64,000 nt of DNA from Sulfuritalea sp. (GCA_023229685.1 JALNYT010000002.1:434001-498000), one strand, 5' to 3'. Numbered from the stretch's first letter, positions 1-9,051 are shown. Numbers and translations are program-made. The notes: generated by a model from the letters alone, not told the origin.

Positions 1-1
1 C

Positions 2-2398
2 ATCGTCAATGGCATCTTTTCCTTCTGGCAGGAATACAAGGCCGAACAGGCCGTCGAAGCGCTGCGCCAGTTGTTGCCGCAGAAGGTGCAGGCGCTGCGC
101 GGCGGGGAGATCGTCGAGCTGCTCGCCAGCGCACTGGTGCCCGGCGACATCGTGGTACTGGAGGAAGGCAATTTCATTCCGGCCGACTGCCGCCTGATCG
201 AAGCCTCCGCGCTGCGCGTGAACACCGCGACGGTCACCGGCGAATCCCTGCCCAAGGCGCGCACCATCGAGCCCAGCACGGAGGACTCGCCGCTCTATGC
301 CAAGAACGTGGTGCTGGCCGGAACCTCGGTGGTGTCGGGCCAGGCGCACGCGGTGGTGTACGCCACCGGCATGCATACCGAGTTCGGCCGCATCGCCCAT
401 CTGACGCAAACGGTCGGCACCGGCCCGTCACCGCTGCAGCGCGAGATTGCGCGCCTGTCGCGCATCGTCGCGGCGCTCGCCACCGGCATGGGCGTGGCGC
501 TGTTCTTCATCGGCCAGGCGATGGGCCTGCCGACCTGGGAGAACCTGCTGTTTGCCATCGGCATCATCGTTGCCAACGTGCCGGAAGGCTTGCTGCCGAC
601 GGTGACGCTGTCGCTGGCTATGGCGACGCAGCGCATGGCCAAACGCAATGCACTGGTGCGTCACCTGCCCGCGGTCGAGGCGCTGGGCTCGACGACGACG
701 ATCTGCTGCGACAAGACCGGCACGTTGACGCAAAACCTCATGTCGGTGCAGCGCCTGTGGCTGGGCGGCGGCTTTCTTGATTTCGGCGATCTCGCCGCGC
801 AGCCACGCCTGACCGAGGACAACCGCGAACTGTTCGTCAATGCCGCGCTTTGCCACAGCCTGAAGATCGTCGATGAGAAATTGCTGGGCGACCCGATGGA
901 AGTGGCGCTGGCCGGCATGGGACGGCAGGTTGCGGGGGCGCTGGCCGACCACAAGAAGCTTGACGAAATTCCCTTCGATACCGACCGCAAGCGCATGTCG
1001 GTACTCTGCGCAACGCCGCAGGGCCACATGCTCTACTGCAAGGGTGCGCCGGAGACGGTGCTGGCGGCCTGCGAGTTCGTGCAGTTCGACGCCGGTGTTG
1101 TGCCGCTCGATCCGGTGGCAAGAACGCGCCTGCTGGCCGCACAGCGACAGATGGCCGAGGCGGGGCTGCGCGTGCTGGCCTTTGCCCATTGCGCAGTCAA
1201 GGACGGCATGCCGTCTGAGGAGCGCGGCATGATCCTCTCCGGGCTGGTCGGGCTGGAAGACCCGCCGCGGGCGGAAGTTCCCGATGCCGTCGCGCGCTGC
1301 GCCACGGCCGGCATCCGCATCATCATGGTCACCGGCGATCATCCGCAGACGGCCCTGGCGATCGCGCGCCAGATCGGCCTGGTGAAGGGCGACCAGCCGG
1401 TGGTCATCACGGGCGACCAGTTGCGCTCCATTTCGCCGGCGCACCTGCACCTGGCGCTCGATGCCAAGGAGATCATCTTCGCCCGCGTTGCCGCCGAGCA
1501 GAAGATGCTGATTGTCCAGGCCTTGCAGAAGAGGGGCGAGATCGTCGCCGTCACCGGTGACGGCGTGAACGACGCGCCGGCGCTGAAGACCGCCGACATC
1601 GGCATCGCCATGGGCATCGGCGGCACCGACGTGGCCAAGGAGGCCGCCGACCTGATCCTGCTCGACGACAACTTCGCCAGCATCGTCGCCGCGATCGAGG
1701 AAGGGCGCGCGGTGTTCGACAATATCCGCAAGTTCCTCACCTACATCCTGAGTTCGAACATTCCGGAACTGGTGCCCTACCTCGCCTTCGTCCTGTTCCG
1801 CATTCCGCTGCCGCTGACCATCATCCAGATCCTGGCCGTCGACCTCGGCACCGACATGCTGCCGGCACTCGCGCTGGGCGCCGAGAAGCCCGATCCCGGT
1901 GTCATGCAGCGGCCGCCGCGGGCGCGTAACGAGCGCCTGCTATCATGGGGCCTGCTGGTCCGCGCCTACCTGTTTCTCGGCGTACTCGAAGCGGCGGCGG
2001 CGATGACGGTGTTCTTTTTCGTGCTCGATGCCGCCGGCTGGCATTACGGCGTCAGCCTCGACCGGGCCGATCCGCTGTACCTGCAGGCGACCTCGGCCTG
2101 CCTGGCGACTATCGTGGTGATGCAGATGATGAATGTCGTGCTGTGCCGTCACCCGTTCAAGTCGTCGTTCTCCCTCGGGCTGTTCGGCAATCGCTACATC
2201 CTGATGGGGCTGGCGGCAGAGCTGGGCGTGATCCTGTTCATCATCTACACGCCGGCCGGCAACTGGCTGTTCGGCACGGCTCCGATCGGCGCAAACGCGT
2301 GGCTGCTGGCGCTCGCCGGCGCGGGGTTGATGTGGGTGCTGGAAGAAATGCGCAAGGCCTGGCTGCGGCGGATGCTGGTGCGCAAATTCGGCACCTGA
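2..2398 (+). CDS. Cation-transporting P-type ATPase, Na,K-ATPase-like (P2C) type, 5' end missing
   Basis: An ATP-driven inner-membrane cation pump. The frame is open from base 2, so the N-terminus lies outside the window and 798 residues remain. Visible motifs are TGES (actuator, near residue 80), PEGLL in the M4 helix (about 194), the phosphorylated aspartate in DKTGT (237) and TGDGVNDAPA in the hinge (about 518). The C-terminal membrane part has NIPELVPYLAF and VDLGTDMLPALALG, which resemble M5-M6 of animal Na,K- and H,K-ATPases, so I place it in the P2C-like group rather than among heavy-metal or KdpB pumps. Several hydrophobic segments follow. The ion is not decided by sequence; Na+, K+, H+ or Ca2+ are possible. 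It ends just before convergent cupin genes. Confidence 0.9.
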   Translation: MVNGIFSFWQEYKAEQAVEALRQLLPQKVQALRGGEIVELLASALVPGDIVVLEEGNFIPADCRLIEASALRVNTATVTGESLPKARTIEPSTEDSPLYAKNVVLAGTSVVSGQAHAVVYATGMHTEFGRIAHLTQTVGTGPSPLQREIARLSRIVAALATGMGVALFFIGQAMGLPTWENLLFAIGIIVANVPEGLLPTVTLSLAMATQRMAKRNALVRHLPAVEALGSTTTICCDKTGTLTQNLMSVQRLWLGGGFLDFGDLAAQPRLTEDNRELFVNAALCHSLKIVDEKLLGDPMEVALAGMGRQVAGALADHKKLDEIPFDTDRKRMSVLCATPQGHMLYCKGAPETVLAACEFVQFDAGVVPLDPVARTRLLAAQRQMAEAGLRVLAFAHCAVKDGMPSEERGMILSGLVGLEDPPRAEVPDAVARCATAGIRIIMVTGDHPQTALAIARQIGLVKGDQPVVITGDQLRSISPAHLHLALDAKEIIFARVAAEQKMLIVQALQKRGEIVAVTGDGVNDAPALKTADIGIAMGIGGTDVAKEAADLILLDDNFASIVAAIEEGRAVFDNIRKFLTYILSSNIPELVPYLAFVLFRIPLPLTIIQILAVDLGTDMLPALALGAEKPDPGVMQRPPRARNERLLSWGLLVRAYLFLGVLEAAAAMTVFFFVLDAAGWHYGVSLDRADPLYLQATSACLATIVVMQMMNVVLCRHPFKSSFSLGLFGNRYILMGLAAELGVILFIIYTPAGNWLFGTAPIGANAWLLALAGAGLMWVLEEMRKAWLRRMLVRKFGT

Positions 2399-2399
2399 G

Positions 2400-2726
2400 C
2401 TATTCGGCGAAATGCACCGCCAGCCAGACGGTCGGCGTTTCCGCCGCAGTCGATTCCACGCGGTGACGCCGATGCGGATCGATCTGCAGCCAGTCGCCCG
2501 GGCGCAGGTGGCGCGCTTCGGTTTCATCCTCGAACCGCAGTCGGGCCTCACCGCTCACCAGCACGACCCATTCGGCATCGACCTGGTCGTACCAGAATCC
2601 CGGCGGACTGGCCTGGCCGCTCGACACGATGCGTTCGATGCGCAGGCCGGGTCGGGCCAGCAAAGTCACCAGGCGCTCGGCTGCTTCCGGCGCAACCGGG
2701 AGGTCGGCGAAAATATTGCCTGCCAT
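2400..2726 (-). CDS. Small cupin-domain protein (108 aa)
   Basis: A single-domain cupin. The sequence shows the usual beta-barrel pattern: a Trp/Tyr-rich first strand, then SGEARLRFEDE, then the second-motif core LRPGDWLQIDPHRRHRVE, where GDW and the histidines resemble the metal or ligand site. Its ATG overlaps the stop of the upstream cupin gene by one base, so the two are translationally coupled and may work on one substrate. Length fits one cupin fold with no extra domain. No substrate can be inferred; such proteins can be isomerases, dioxygenases or sensors. It converges with the P-type ATPase gene, separated by one base. Confidence 0.75.
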   Translation of the reverse strand: MAGNIFADLPVAPEAAERLVTLLARPGLRIERIVSSGQASPPGFWYDQVDAEWVVLVSGEARLRFEDETEARHLRPGDWLQIDPHRRHRVESTAAETPTVWLAVHFAE

Positions 2727-3091
2727 CAGACCCCCTCCAGCAGCTCGGTGTCCTCGTGCGAATAGGCCGGGCTGCAGCAGCAGAGGATACGCAGCGGCTC
2801 CGCGCCGGTGGCTTCGATCCGGTGCGGCGTGCCGGGCGGAATCAGCACCGTGTCGCCAGCGCCGACTTTGAAGCGGTCATTGCCCAGGGTCATGATGCCG
2901 CTGCCGGCGGTGACGTGGTACAGCTCTTCGGTCACCGCATGGCGATGCAGTTGGGTCCGCGCTCCCGGCTCGACGGTGGCCTCGGCCAGGCTTTGCCGGT
3001 GGTTGCCGTGCAGCGACGGATGCATCAGTTCGCGAATCGCGGAACCGTCCTTGGTGATGTAAGCAGGGATATCTGTGTAGCGGGTTCTCAT
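2726..3091 (-). CDS. Cupin-domain protein (121 aa)
   Basis: A second one-domain cupin. Motif 1 is visible as HRHAVTEELYHVTAGSG (H-x-H, E and H of the metal site) and motif 2 as VGAGDTVLIPPGTPHRIE. A cysteine-rich CCCSPAYSHEDTE stretch near the C-terminus is typical of this small family. I chose the ATG at 3091 because it overlaps the stop of the upstream amidase gene (ATGA); a longer frame would add ten weak residues. It is the middle gene of a three-gene unit, amidase-cupin-cupin. Metal binding is likely from the histidines; the reaction is unknown. Confidence 0.8.
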   Translation of the reverse strand: MRTRYTDIPAYITKDGSAIRELMHPSLHGNHRQSLAEATVEPGARTQLHRHAVTEELYHVTAGSGIMTLGNDRFKVGAGDTVLIPPGTPHRIEATGAEPLRILCCCSPAYSHEDTELLEGV

Positions 3092-3822
3092 CCTCGCGCT
3101 ACCTTCTTCTGCAGCAGGCAATAGAGCAGGGCCTGCTCCGCCGGCGCCAGTTCGGCGTCGGCATCGCTGGCCGCGAAATGGCGGCGGAAGGCCTGGCGCG
3201 CGGTGGCCGGCACGGCGACGTCATAGCCCAGCGCCTGCAGGCCCAGCAGCGCATCGAACCCGGCCGGCGCGGCCGGCGGCGGCGTTTCGCACCACAGGCC
3301 GAAGCCGCGGGTCGCCAGCCGCTGCCAGGGAAACAGGCGGCTCGGATCGACCTTGCGCGCCGGCGCGATATCGCCATGCCCCAGAAAATTGGCGGCCGGA
3401 ATGCGATAGCGCGTGCGCAGTTCGTCAAGCAGGGCCAGCAGGGCAACGATCTGCGCTTCGGCAAAGGCTTCGTCGCCGGTGTTGTCGAGCTCGATGCCGA
3501 TCGAAGCCGAGTTGAGGTCGGTGCTGCCGCCCCACCAGGATTCGCCGGCATGCCAGGCGCGAGCGGCCTCATCGACCAGTTGCAGGACTGCGCCATCGCG
3601 CCCGATCAGATAATGGGCGCTGACTTTGCGCTGCGGATCGGTCAGCGTCGCCAGGGCGGTCGCCGTATTGTCGTTGCTGGTCTGGTGCAGGATGACGAAA
3701 TTGGGCTGGCGCTGGTCAAAGTTCGGTGAAGGCTGCCAGAGCGAACCTCGTCCCTGACCCGGGGGCAGCGGCGCACAGGCCGCGAGTGCCGCAAGCAGGA
3801 GGACGACCAGCCCGCGCAGCAT
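3088..3822 (-). CDS. amiD: N-acetylmuramoyl-L-alanine amidase, AmiD-like lipoprotein
   Basis: A peptidoglycan amidase that cuts the bond between N-acetylmuramic acid and L-alanine. The first 16 residues are a hydrophobic signal ending in the lipobox LAAC, so the protein is probably a lipoprotein anchored at the outer membrane, as E. coli AmiD is, rather than cytoplasmic AmpD. The amidase_2 fold is shown by FVILHQTSND, AHYLIGRDGAV, AWHAGESWWGG, SIGIELDN and FLGHGDIAPARKVDPS, which carry the zinc histidines and the conserved glutamate. The C-terminal 70 residues look like a peptidoglycan-binding-type helix domain. At 244 aa the length is normal. It is first in an overlapping unit with two cupins. 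Confidence 0.88.
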   Translation of the reverse strand: MLRGLVVLLLAALAACAPLPPGQGRGSLWQPSPNFDQRQPNFVILHQTSNDNTATALATLTDPQRKVSAHYLIGRDGAVLQLVDEAARAWHAGESWWGGSTDLNSASIGIELDNTGDEAFAEAQIVALLALLDELRTRYRIPAANFLGHGDIAPARKVDPSRLFPWQRLATRGFGLWCETPPPAAPAGFDALLGLQALGYDVAVPATARQAFRRHFAASDADAELAPAEQALLYCLLQKKVARG

Positions 3823-3834
3823 GATCGTCTGTCG

Positions 3835-4059
3835 TCAGACGACGACGATCGGCTTGGCGAGTCGCGCCCGGCTTTGCGCCTCGGACTTGTTCATCTCCGA
3901 TACCTGGCGCCCGTAGGCTTCGCGTGCGGCCTGCCCCTGGCGGGTAGCCTCGATGCTGCGGATGCAGCGCCAGCGCTTGCCGGCCTTGGTTTCGATCTGG
4001 CGCATCTCCGATTTCGGATGATGCTGACGACAGTGGTAGCAGAATGCGGTTTCGGCCAT
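3835..4059 (-). CDS. Small conserved zinc-ribbon-like protein (74 aa), function unknown
   Basis: I do not recognise a characterised family. The N-terminus reads FCYHCRQHHPKSEM, with a CxxC pair, several histidines and a later WRC, which suggests a one-zinc knuckle. The rest is basic and Gln/Ala-rich with helical character (EATRQGQAAREAYGRQVSEM). Composition matches neighbouring genes. It lies 12 bases upstream of the AmiD-like gene on the same strand, so it may be cotranscribed, and is divergent from the exonuclease gene. Confidence 0.6.
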   Translation of the reverse strand: MAETAFCYHCRQHHPKSEMRQIETKAGKRWRCIRSIEATRQGQAAREAYGRQVSEMNKSEAQSRARLAKPIVVV

Positions 4060-4207
4060 GCGGATGGACCCAATCGGTAAAGAAGTTGCATTTTAATCCG
4101 ACTTGCACCAATGGTCCTATAGACTCGCAGCGGGCCGCAGCCTCACGCTCAATCGGTTCCCGGTCCGGCAAGGGCCCTGCGCCGGGCTTGAATCACCGGA
4201 TATCCAG

Positions 4208-4852
4208 ATGACAGACGACATTTTGCACACGACCCCGGGCATTGCGACCGAGCCCGAGCTGCCGCTCTACGAGGGCGTGACGATCGCCGACATCGTGCTG
4301 GTCGACTCGCCGGCGTCCGCACATGACGCGTACCGCGCGTTGCTGGAGGAAACCGTTCTCGGCTTCGACACCGAGGCGAAGCCGACCTTCGCCAAGGGTG
4401 AGGTGTCGAGCGGGCCGCATCTGATCCAGCTGGCAACGGAAGACCGCGTTTACCTGTTCCCGGTCAGGCACCAGACGGATCACCACCGCCTGCGCGAGAT
4501 CCTCGAATCGCGGCGGATACTGAAAGTGGGTTTCGGCCTCGGCAGCGATCTCGCGCAGTTGCGCGCGCGCCTCGGCATCGAGACGCAACATGTGCTCGAC
4601 CTTTCGCGGGCGCTTCCGACCGACAAGCCGCGGCAGACCCTGGGGGCGAAGACCGCCGTCGCCAGATACCTCGGCCGGCGCATGCAGAAATCCAAACGGA
4701 CCACCACCTCCAACTGGGCCAATCCGCGGCTGACGGAGCGGCAGATTCTGTACGCGGCGAATGACGCGCAGGTCGCCCTGCGCGTCTATCGCGCGGCGCT
4801 GTCAGCCGGTTCTCTTCAGGCTTTCTTGGCGCGCGGATGCGCTGCGTCGTAG
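4208..4852 (+). CDS. RNase D-like 3'-5' exonuclease domain protein
   Basis: A DEDD-family 3'-5' exonuclease, probably acting on RNA or single-stranded DNA. Exo I is seen as LGFDTEAKP (Asp and Glu), Exo II as LKVGFGLGSDLAQLRARLG, and Exo III as YAANDAQVALRVYRA (Tyr/Asp, the DEDDy form). There is no HRDC domain, so at 214 aa it is a stand-alone nuclease rather than full RNase D. I chose the ATG at 4208 because the exonuclease-like region begins soon after it and the longer frame adds unrelated residues. Its 3' end overlaps the convergent xerC gene by 37 bases. Confidence 0.85.
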   Translation: MTDDILHTTPGIATEPELPLYEGVTIADIVLVDSPASAHDAYRALLEETVLGFDTEAKPTFAKGEVSSGPHLIQLATEDRVYLFPVRHQTDHHRLREILESRRILKVGFGLGSDLAQLRARLGIETQHVLDLSRALPTDKPRQTLGAKTAVARYLGRRMQKSKRTTTSNWANPRLTERQILYAANDAQVALRVYRAALSAGSLQAFLARGCAAS

Positions 4853-5709
4853 ATCTTCGCCAGATGCTGGAAGTCCAGATGGGTATAGATCTGCGTTGCG
4901 GCGATGCTGGCGTGGCCGAGCATTTCCTGCACCGCGCGCAGGTCGCCGGAGGACTGCAGCACGTGCGAGGCAAAGGAGTGCCGCAGCATGTGCGGATGCA
5001 CGTGCACGCCCACGCCCTGCCGTTGGGCCCACTGCGCGAGGCGGCTTTGCACCTGCCGCGGTGTCAGGCGGGTGCCGTTGCGGCCGAGGAAGAGTGCCGG
5101 CTGCGCGTCGGACCCGAATCGCGGGCGCAGCGTCAGCCATGCTTCCAGGGCAATGCGCGCCTTGTCGCCGACCGGCACCTTGCGGGTCTTCTGTCGTTTG
5201 CCGGTGACGGTGACTTCGCCGCTCGCCAGATCGAGCCCGCCGGGCCAGTCGAGGCCGACCAGTTCTGACAAGCGCAGGCCGGAGGAATACAAGAGTTCGA
5301 ACATCGCGGCGTCGCGCACCTGCAAGGGATCGTTTGCCGAATTTCCCTGCGGCCGGTCGAGCAGGGCCGCGGCCTGATCGATGCCGAGCGCCTTGGGCAG
5401 GGTGCGCGGACGCTTCGGCGCGCGCAGGCCGTCGGCGGGATTGAGGGCGATGATGCCGCGCCGTGCCAGCCAGGCGTAATAGCTGCGCCAGGCCGACAGG
5501 GTGCGGGCAATCGAGCGCGGCGCGAGTTGCTGCGCGTGCAAAGTCATCAGGCCGCGCCGCAGTTGCGGGGTTTTCAGTGCGGCCAGCTCGATGCCGGCCG
5601 CCAGGGTGGTCAGGCGCGCCAGATCGCGGCGGTAGGCGTCGAGCGTATGCGGGCTGGCGCGACGCTGTATCTCTAGCTCGGCAAGAAAACTCTCGACCGA
5701 GGCATCCAT
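4816..5709 (-). CDS. xerC: Tyrosine recombinase XerC
   Basis: Site-specific recombinase that resolves chromosome dimers at dif together with XerD. The N-terminal SAM-like core-binding domain begins SFLAELEIQRRASPHTLDAY. The catalytic set is complete: Arg in YSSGLRLSELVGLDW, Lys in VTGKRQKTRKVPV, HxxR in HMLRHSFASH, His in LGHASIAATQ and the nucleophile Tyr in IYTHL. At 297 aa it is full length. The ATG at 5709 is chosen because the family begins at this point; the upstream part of the frame is inside the DUF484 gene. Gene order dapF-DUF484-xerC matches the conserved proteobacterial operon, supporting XerC rather than a phage integrase. Confidence 0.95.
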   Translation of the reverse strand: MDASVESFLAELEIQRRASPHTLDAYRRDLARLTTLAAGIELAALKTPQLRRGLMTLHAQQLAPRSIARTLSAWRSYYAWLARRGIIALNPADGLRAPKRPRTLPKALGIDQAAALLDRPQGNSANDPLQVRDAAMFELLYSSGLRLSELVGLDWPGGLDLASGEVTVTGKRQKTRKVPVGDKARIALEAWLTLRPRFGSDAQPALFLGRNGTRLTPRQVQSRLAQWAQRQGVGVHVHPHMLRHSFASHVLQSSGDLRAVQEMLGHASIAATQIYTHLDFQHLAKIYDAAHPRAKKA

Positions 5710-5713
5710 TGGA

Positions 5714-6376
5714 TTACGGCGCGACTCGCAGCAGCGCCGCCGCTGCCATCTCGCCGATGCGTTCCAGATACAGCGTGCCGAGCTCCGCATAGAAGCGCTG
5801 CGGTTCCTCGCTGGCCATGATCAGCAGGCCGAAGCAGGCGCCGCCGGATTCGCGCAGCGGTACTTGCGTCATCGAGCGCAAATGCGCGGCGGCTTCGCCA
5901 AACCAGGCCAGCGACTCCTGCCCGGTCACGGTTCCGCAGTAAGGCCGCTGCAGGCTCGTGGCGAAGGCCTTGACGGCATCGCTCACGGTGTCGAATTCAT
6001 GGCCGTCGCCGGGTTCCGTGCCCCATAGCCGCAGCGTGACATGCGGCACGGCGAAGGCGCCGCCCAGATGCGAGTACAGGGCGCGCACCACTGCCGCGCG
6101 GTCGGTGGCCGCGATCAGGGCCACGGCAAGTCCATGCACCTTGTCGGAAATGGCGTCGTTCTCTTCGCCGAAGCCGATCAGTTCGACCAGCTTGGCTTCG
6201 AGCGAGCGCACCTTGTCGCGCAAGTTCAACAACTGCTTTTCGGTGATCGACACGGCACGGCCGCTGTGCGGATCGGTCAGGGTCACCAGGGCCAGCAGCT
6301 CAGCGTGTTTCTCGAAGAATTCCGGGTGATCGTGGAGATAGTGGGCGACGTCTTCCGATTTCATATCAGGTCTCAT
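5714..6376 (-). CDS. DUF484 (GAF-like) family protein
   Basis: A cytosolic protein of the DUF484 family, which has a short helical N-terminus followed by a GAF-like domain. The N-terminus DVAHYLHDHPEFFEKHAELL is characteristic, followed by a coiled-coil-like stretch (EKQLLNLRDKVRSLEAKLVEL) and the GAF-like part ending GGACFGLLIMASEEPQRFYAE. The biochemical role is not established. It sits between dapF and xerC, overlapping the dapF stop as ATGA, the arrangement seen in enterobacteria (yigA). At 220 aa it is of usual length. Confidence 0.9.
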   Translation of the reverse strand: MRPDMKSEDVAHYLHDHPEFFEKHAELLALVTLTDPHSGRAVSITEKQLLNLRDKVRSLEAKLVELIGFGEENDAISDKVHGLAVALIAATDRAAVVRALYSHLGGAFAVPHVTLRLWGTEPGDGHEFDTVSDAVKAFATSLQRPYCGTVTGQESLAWFGEAAAHLRSMTQVPLRESGGACFGLLIMASEEPQRFYAELGTLYLERIGEMAAAALLRVAP

Positions 6377-7221
6377 GTCAGGTTGCTCGGTAATTCGATA
6401 TCTGCGGTGAATACGGTGGTAGCCGGGCCGGTCATCATCACCGGGCTGCCCGTTTTGCCGTCCCAGGCGATGGACAAATCGCCGCCGCGTGTGGTGACGC
6501 GCACCGGCGAATCCAGCAGGCCGCGGCGCATGCCGGCGACCACGGCGGCGCAGGCGCCGGTGCCGCAGGCCAGCGTTTCGCCGGCGCCGCGTTCAAAGAC
6601 CCGCAGGCGGATGGCGTGGCGGTCGACGATCTGCATGAAGCCGGCATTGACCCGGCGCGGAAAGCGCGGATGGGATTCGATCAGCGGGCCGAGCCGGGCG
6701 ACCGGTGCGGCATCGACGTCGGCCACCACCTGCACGGCATGCGGATTGCCCATCGAGACCACGCTGATGTCGATCTGCATCTCGCCCACGCTGAGCGGCT
6801 GCACCACCGCGTCCGTGTCGCTGTCGAAGGGAATCTCGGCCGGCAGGAAACGCGGCGCCCCCATGTCCACCGTGATCTGGCCGTCGGCTTGGAGGCGCGG
6901 CGTGATCAGGCCGGATTGCGTTTCGACGCGAATCTCGCGCGCCTTGGTCAACCCCTGCTCATGCACGAAGCGCACGAAGCAGCGCGCGCCGTTGCCGCAT
7001 TGTTCCACCTCGCCGCCGTCGGCATTGAAAATGCGATAGCGGAAATCGACGCCGGGCGTCTCGGCACGCTCGACGACCAGAATCTGGTCGCAGCCGATGC
7101 CGAAGTGGCGGTCGGCGAGAAAGCGCGCCTGCGCCGGCGTCGGCACGAAATTCTGGCGGATCGCGTCGAGCACGACGAAATCATTGCCGAGGCCGTGCAT
7201 CTTGGTGAAGCGAATCTTCAT
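6373..7221 (-). CDS. dapF: Diaminopimelate epimerase
   Basis: Converts LL-diaminopimelate to the meso form for lysine and peptidoglycan synthesis. The start MKIRFTKMHGLGNDFVVLD is the family N-terminus, so I use the ATG at 7221. The two catalytic cysteines are in EQCGNGARCF and ACGTGACAAV. At 282 aa it is full length. The gene leads the dapF-DUF484-xerC overlapping unit. It is separated by about 50 bases from the upstream acyltransferase stop. Confidence 0.96.
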   Translation of the reverse strand: MKIRFTKMHGLGNDFVVLDAIRQNFVPTPAQARFLADRHFGIGCDQILVVERAETPGVDFRYRIFNADGGEVEQCGNGARCFVRFVHEQGLTKAREIRVETQSGLITPRLQADGQITVDMGAPRFLPAEIPFDSDTDAVVQPLSVGEMQIDISVVSMGNPHAVQVVADVDAAPVARLGPLIESHPRFPRRVNAGFMQIVDRHAIRLRVFERGAGETLACGTGACAAVVAGMRRGLLDSPVRVTTRGGDLSIAWDGKTGSPVMMTGPATTVFTADIELPSNLT

Positions 7222-7271
7222 GGGAGGAGCATACGCCGTACCGCCGGCGCCGACTTTCCGCAATTGAGGGG

Positions 7272-8132
7272 TCAATAAACCCCTTTTTCGCCCGGCGGCC
7301 GCGTCTTGAAGCGTTTGTGCAGCCAGTAGTACTGCTCGGGCGACTGCAGCACTTCGGCCTCGATGAAGGCATTCAGGCGCCGCGCGTCGGCCAGGTCGTC
7401 ACCACCGGGAAAATGGTGCCACGGCTCGCCGACGGTGGCGACATAACCGCCAGGCTCCATGCGCGTCACGAGCGGGATTAGCGTCGCTCCGGTCAGCCTG
7501 GCCAGACGGGCGAGGCCGGTGATGGTGGCGGTCTGCACGCCGAAGAAGGGCACGAAGACAGACTCCTTCGGGCCGTAGTCCATGTCCGGCGAGTAGTGGA
7601 AGAAGCGGCCTTTCTTCATGATGCGCAAGGCTTTCTTGATGCCTTCCTGGCGCGACACCAACTCGCAATTGCCGAAGCGCTGACGACCGTCGTTCATCGC
7701 GGCTTCGAACAGGCTATTCTTCTGGTGGGTGTACATCGCCACCACGCCATGCTCCAGCATCAGGCGGATGGCACCGGCGTCGATGCCGACGAAGTGCGGC
7801 ACCAGCAGGATTACCGGCTTGCCTCTGTATGCCGCGAGTCTCTCGCCGCCATCGAGGCGCACCAGGCGCCGGATGCGATCCGGGGAGGCGTGCCACCAGA
7901 GACCAAGTTCGAGGAAGCTGCGGCCGAAGGCCATCAAGTGGCGTCTCGCCAGCGCCGACTTTTCGGCCGCCGTCAGTTGCGGAAAGCACAGGCCCAGGTT
8001 GGTCAGCGTGACGTGCCGCCGTTCGCCCACCAGCACGTAGAGCGCCAGTCCGAGCGCACGCCCGACGACCGCAAGCAGGGGTAGCGGAAGCCAATGCAAC
8101 AGCCACATGAGGCCGAGCACCAGGCGCGTCAT
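7272..8132 (-). CDS. Lipid A late acyltransferase, LpxL/HtrB family (second of pair)
   Basis: Adds a secondary fatty acyl chain to a lipid A precursor from acyl-ACP at the inner membrane. The N-terminal hydrophobic helix (LGLMWLLHWLPLPLLAVVG) is followed by RRHVTLTNLGLCFP, the HX4D catalytic motif in PHFVGIDAG, and DMDYGPKESVFVPFFG, all typical of the family. The ATG at 8132 overlaps the stop of the preceding homologue (ATGA), so two related acyltransferases are made from one message. They probably place acyl chains on different positions, like LpxL and LpxM, but the acyl donor and position cannot be read. At 286 aa it is slightly short but complete. Confidence 0.9.
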   Translation of the reverse strand: MTRLVLGLMWLLHWLPLPLLAVVGRALGLALYVLVGERRHVTLTNLGLCFPQLTAAEKSALARRHLMAFGRSFLELGLWWHASPDRIRRLVRLDGGERLAAYRGKPVILLVPHFVGIDAGAIRLMLEHGVVAMYTHQKNSLFEAAMNDGRQRFGNCELVSRQEGIKKALRIMKKGRFFHYSPDMDYGPKESVFVPFFGVQTATITGLARLARLTGATLIPLVTRMEPGGYVATVGEPWHHFPGGDDLADARRLNAFIEAEVLQSPEQYYWLHKRFKTRPPGEKGVY

Positions 8133-8971
8133 GGCGGCGGCTCGGCCCCTGCCGGCACCTTGTAGCGGTTGTAGCCCCACAGATACTGCTCCGGGCAGAG
8201 CCGGATCAGGGTCTCGAGTTCACGATTGAGCTGCGCCGCGCGCTGCATCAGATTGCCCTCGAGGGCAGCGGAGAGGGGAAACAGCTTGAGGTGATAGCCG
8301 GCACCGTAATGCAGGCGTTCGCCATAGGCCAGCAGCACCGTCGCACCGGTTTCGGCGAGGCGCGCCGCCAGCGTCATGGTGTAGGCGGGACGACCGAAGA
8401 ACGGCAGCCAGGCGCCTTCGCCGTTGCCGGGCACCTGGTCGGGCAGCATGCCCACCGCCTCGCCGCTCTTCAGCGCCTTCAACAGGCGCCGCACGCCGGA
8501 CAGGTCGGCGGGGGCGAGCTTGAGATTCGCGCCGCGTCCCTGCTCGATCAGCGGCGCCAGCCAGCCCTGCTTGGGCCGGCGGTAGAGCACCGTCATCGGC
8601 TTGCGCGCCGCGTAGTATTGCGCCGTGATCTCGAAGCAGCCCAGATGCGGGGTCAGAAACAGGATGCCGCGCCCGGCTGACCAGGCGCCCTCGACCAGCT
8701 CCCAGCCCGAGACCCTGACCACGCGTTCGACTACCTCGTCCTGCGGCCGCAACCAGATCGCGGGCAGTTCCAGCAATGCCTTGCCGGCCTCGGCAATCGC
8801 CTCCGTCTTCGCCGCGGTCATGCCCGCCTGCGCAATATGTGCGGAAAAGTTGCGCCGGTAGGTGGCCGACAGCAACCATGCCAGCCAGCCGGCGAGCGCG
8901 CCGAGGTTGTGCAGGAGCGGCAGCGGAAAACGGGCCAGCGCTTTGAAAACAACGGGGAACACGGAGGGCAT
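8129..8971 (-). CDS. Lipid A late acyltransferase, LpxL/HtrB family (first of pair)
   Basis: Same family as its downstream neighbour. It shows a hydrophobic N-terminus, ATYRRNFSAHIAQAG, the HX4E motif in TPHLGCFEITAQYYA, then VLYRRPKQGWL and MLPDQVPGNGEGAWLPFFG. I chose the ATG at 8971; an in-frame TTG at 8992 is less likely. The gene is divergent from a gnnA-type oxidoreductase gene with about 80 bases between, so lipid A tailoring genes face each other here. Length is 280 aa. Confidence 0.9.
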   Translation of the reverse strand: MPSVFPVVFKALARFPLPLLHNLGALAGWLAWLLSATYRRNFSAHIAQAGMTAAKTEAIAEAGKALLELPAIWLRPQDEVVERVVRVSGWELVEGAWSAGRGILFLTPHLGCFEITAQYYAARKPMTVLYRRPKQGWLAPLIEQGRGANLKLAPADLSGVRRLLKALKSGEAVGMLPDQVPGNGEGAWLPFFGRPAYTMTLAARLAETGATVLLAYGERLHYGAGYHLKLFPLSAALEGNLMQRAAQLNRELETLIRLCPEQYLWGYNRYKVPAGAEPPP

Positions 8972-9051
8972 CGAAGAATGGGAAGGTGCCAAAGCAAGTA
9001 GAATTATCGTCTACTGTTCGCCCATCAGACCATTCTCCTGATTTCCGTGTC

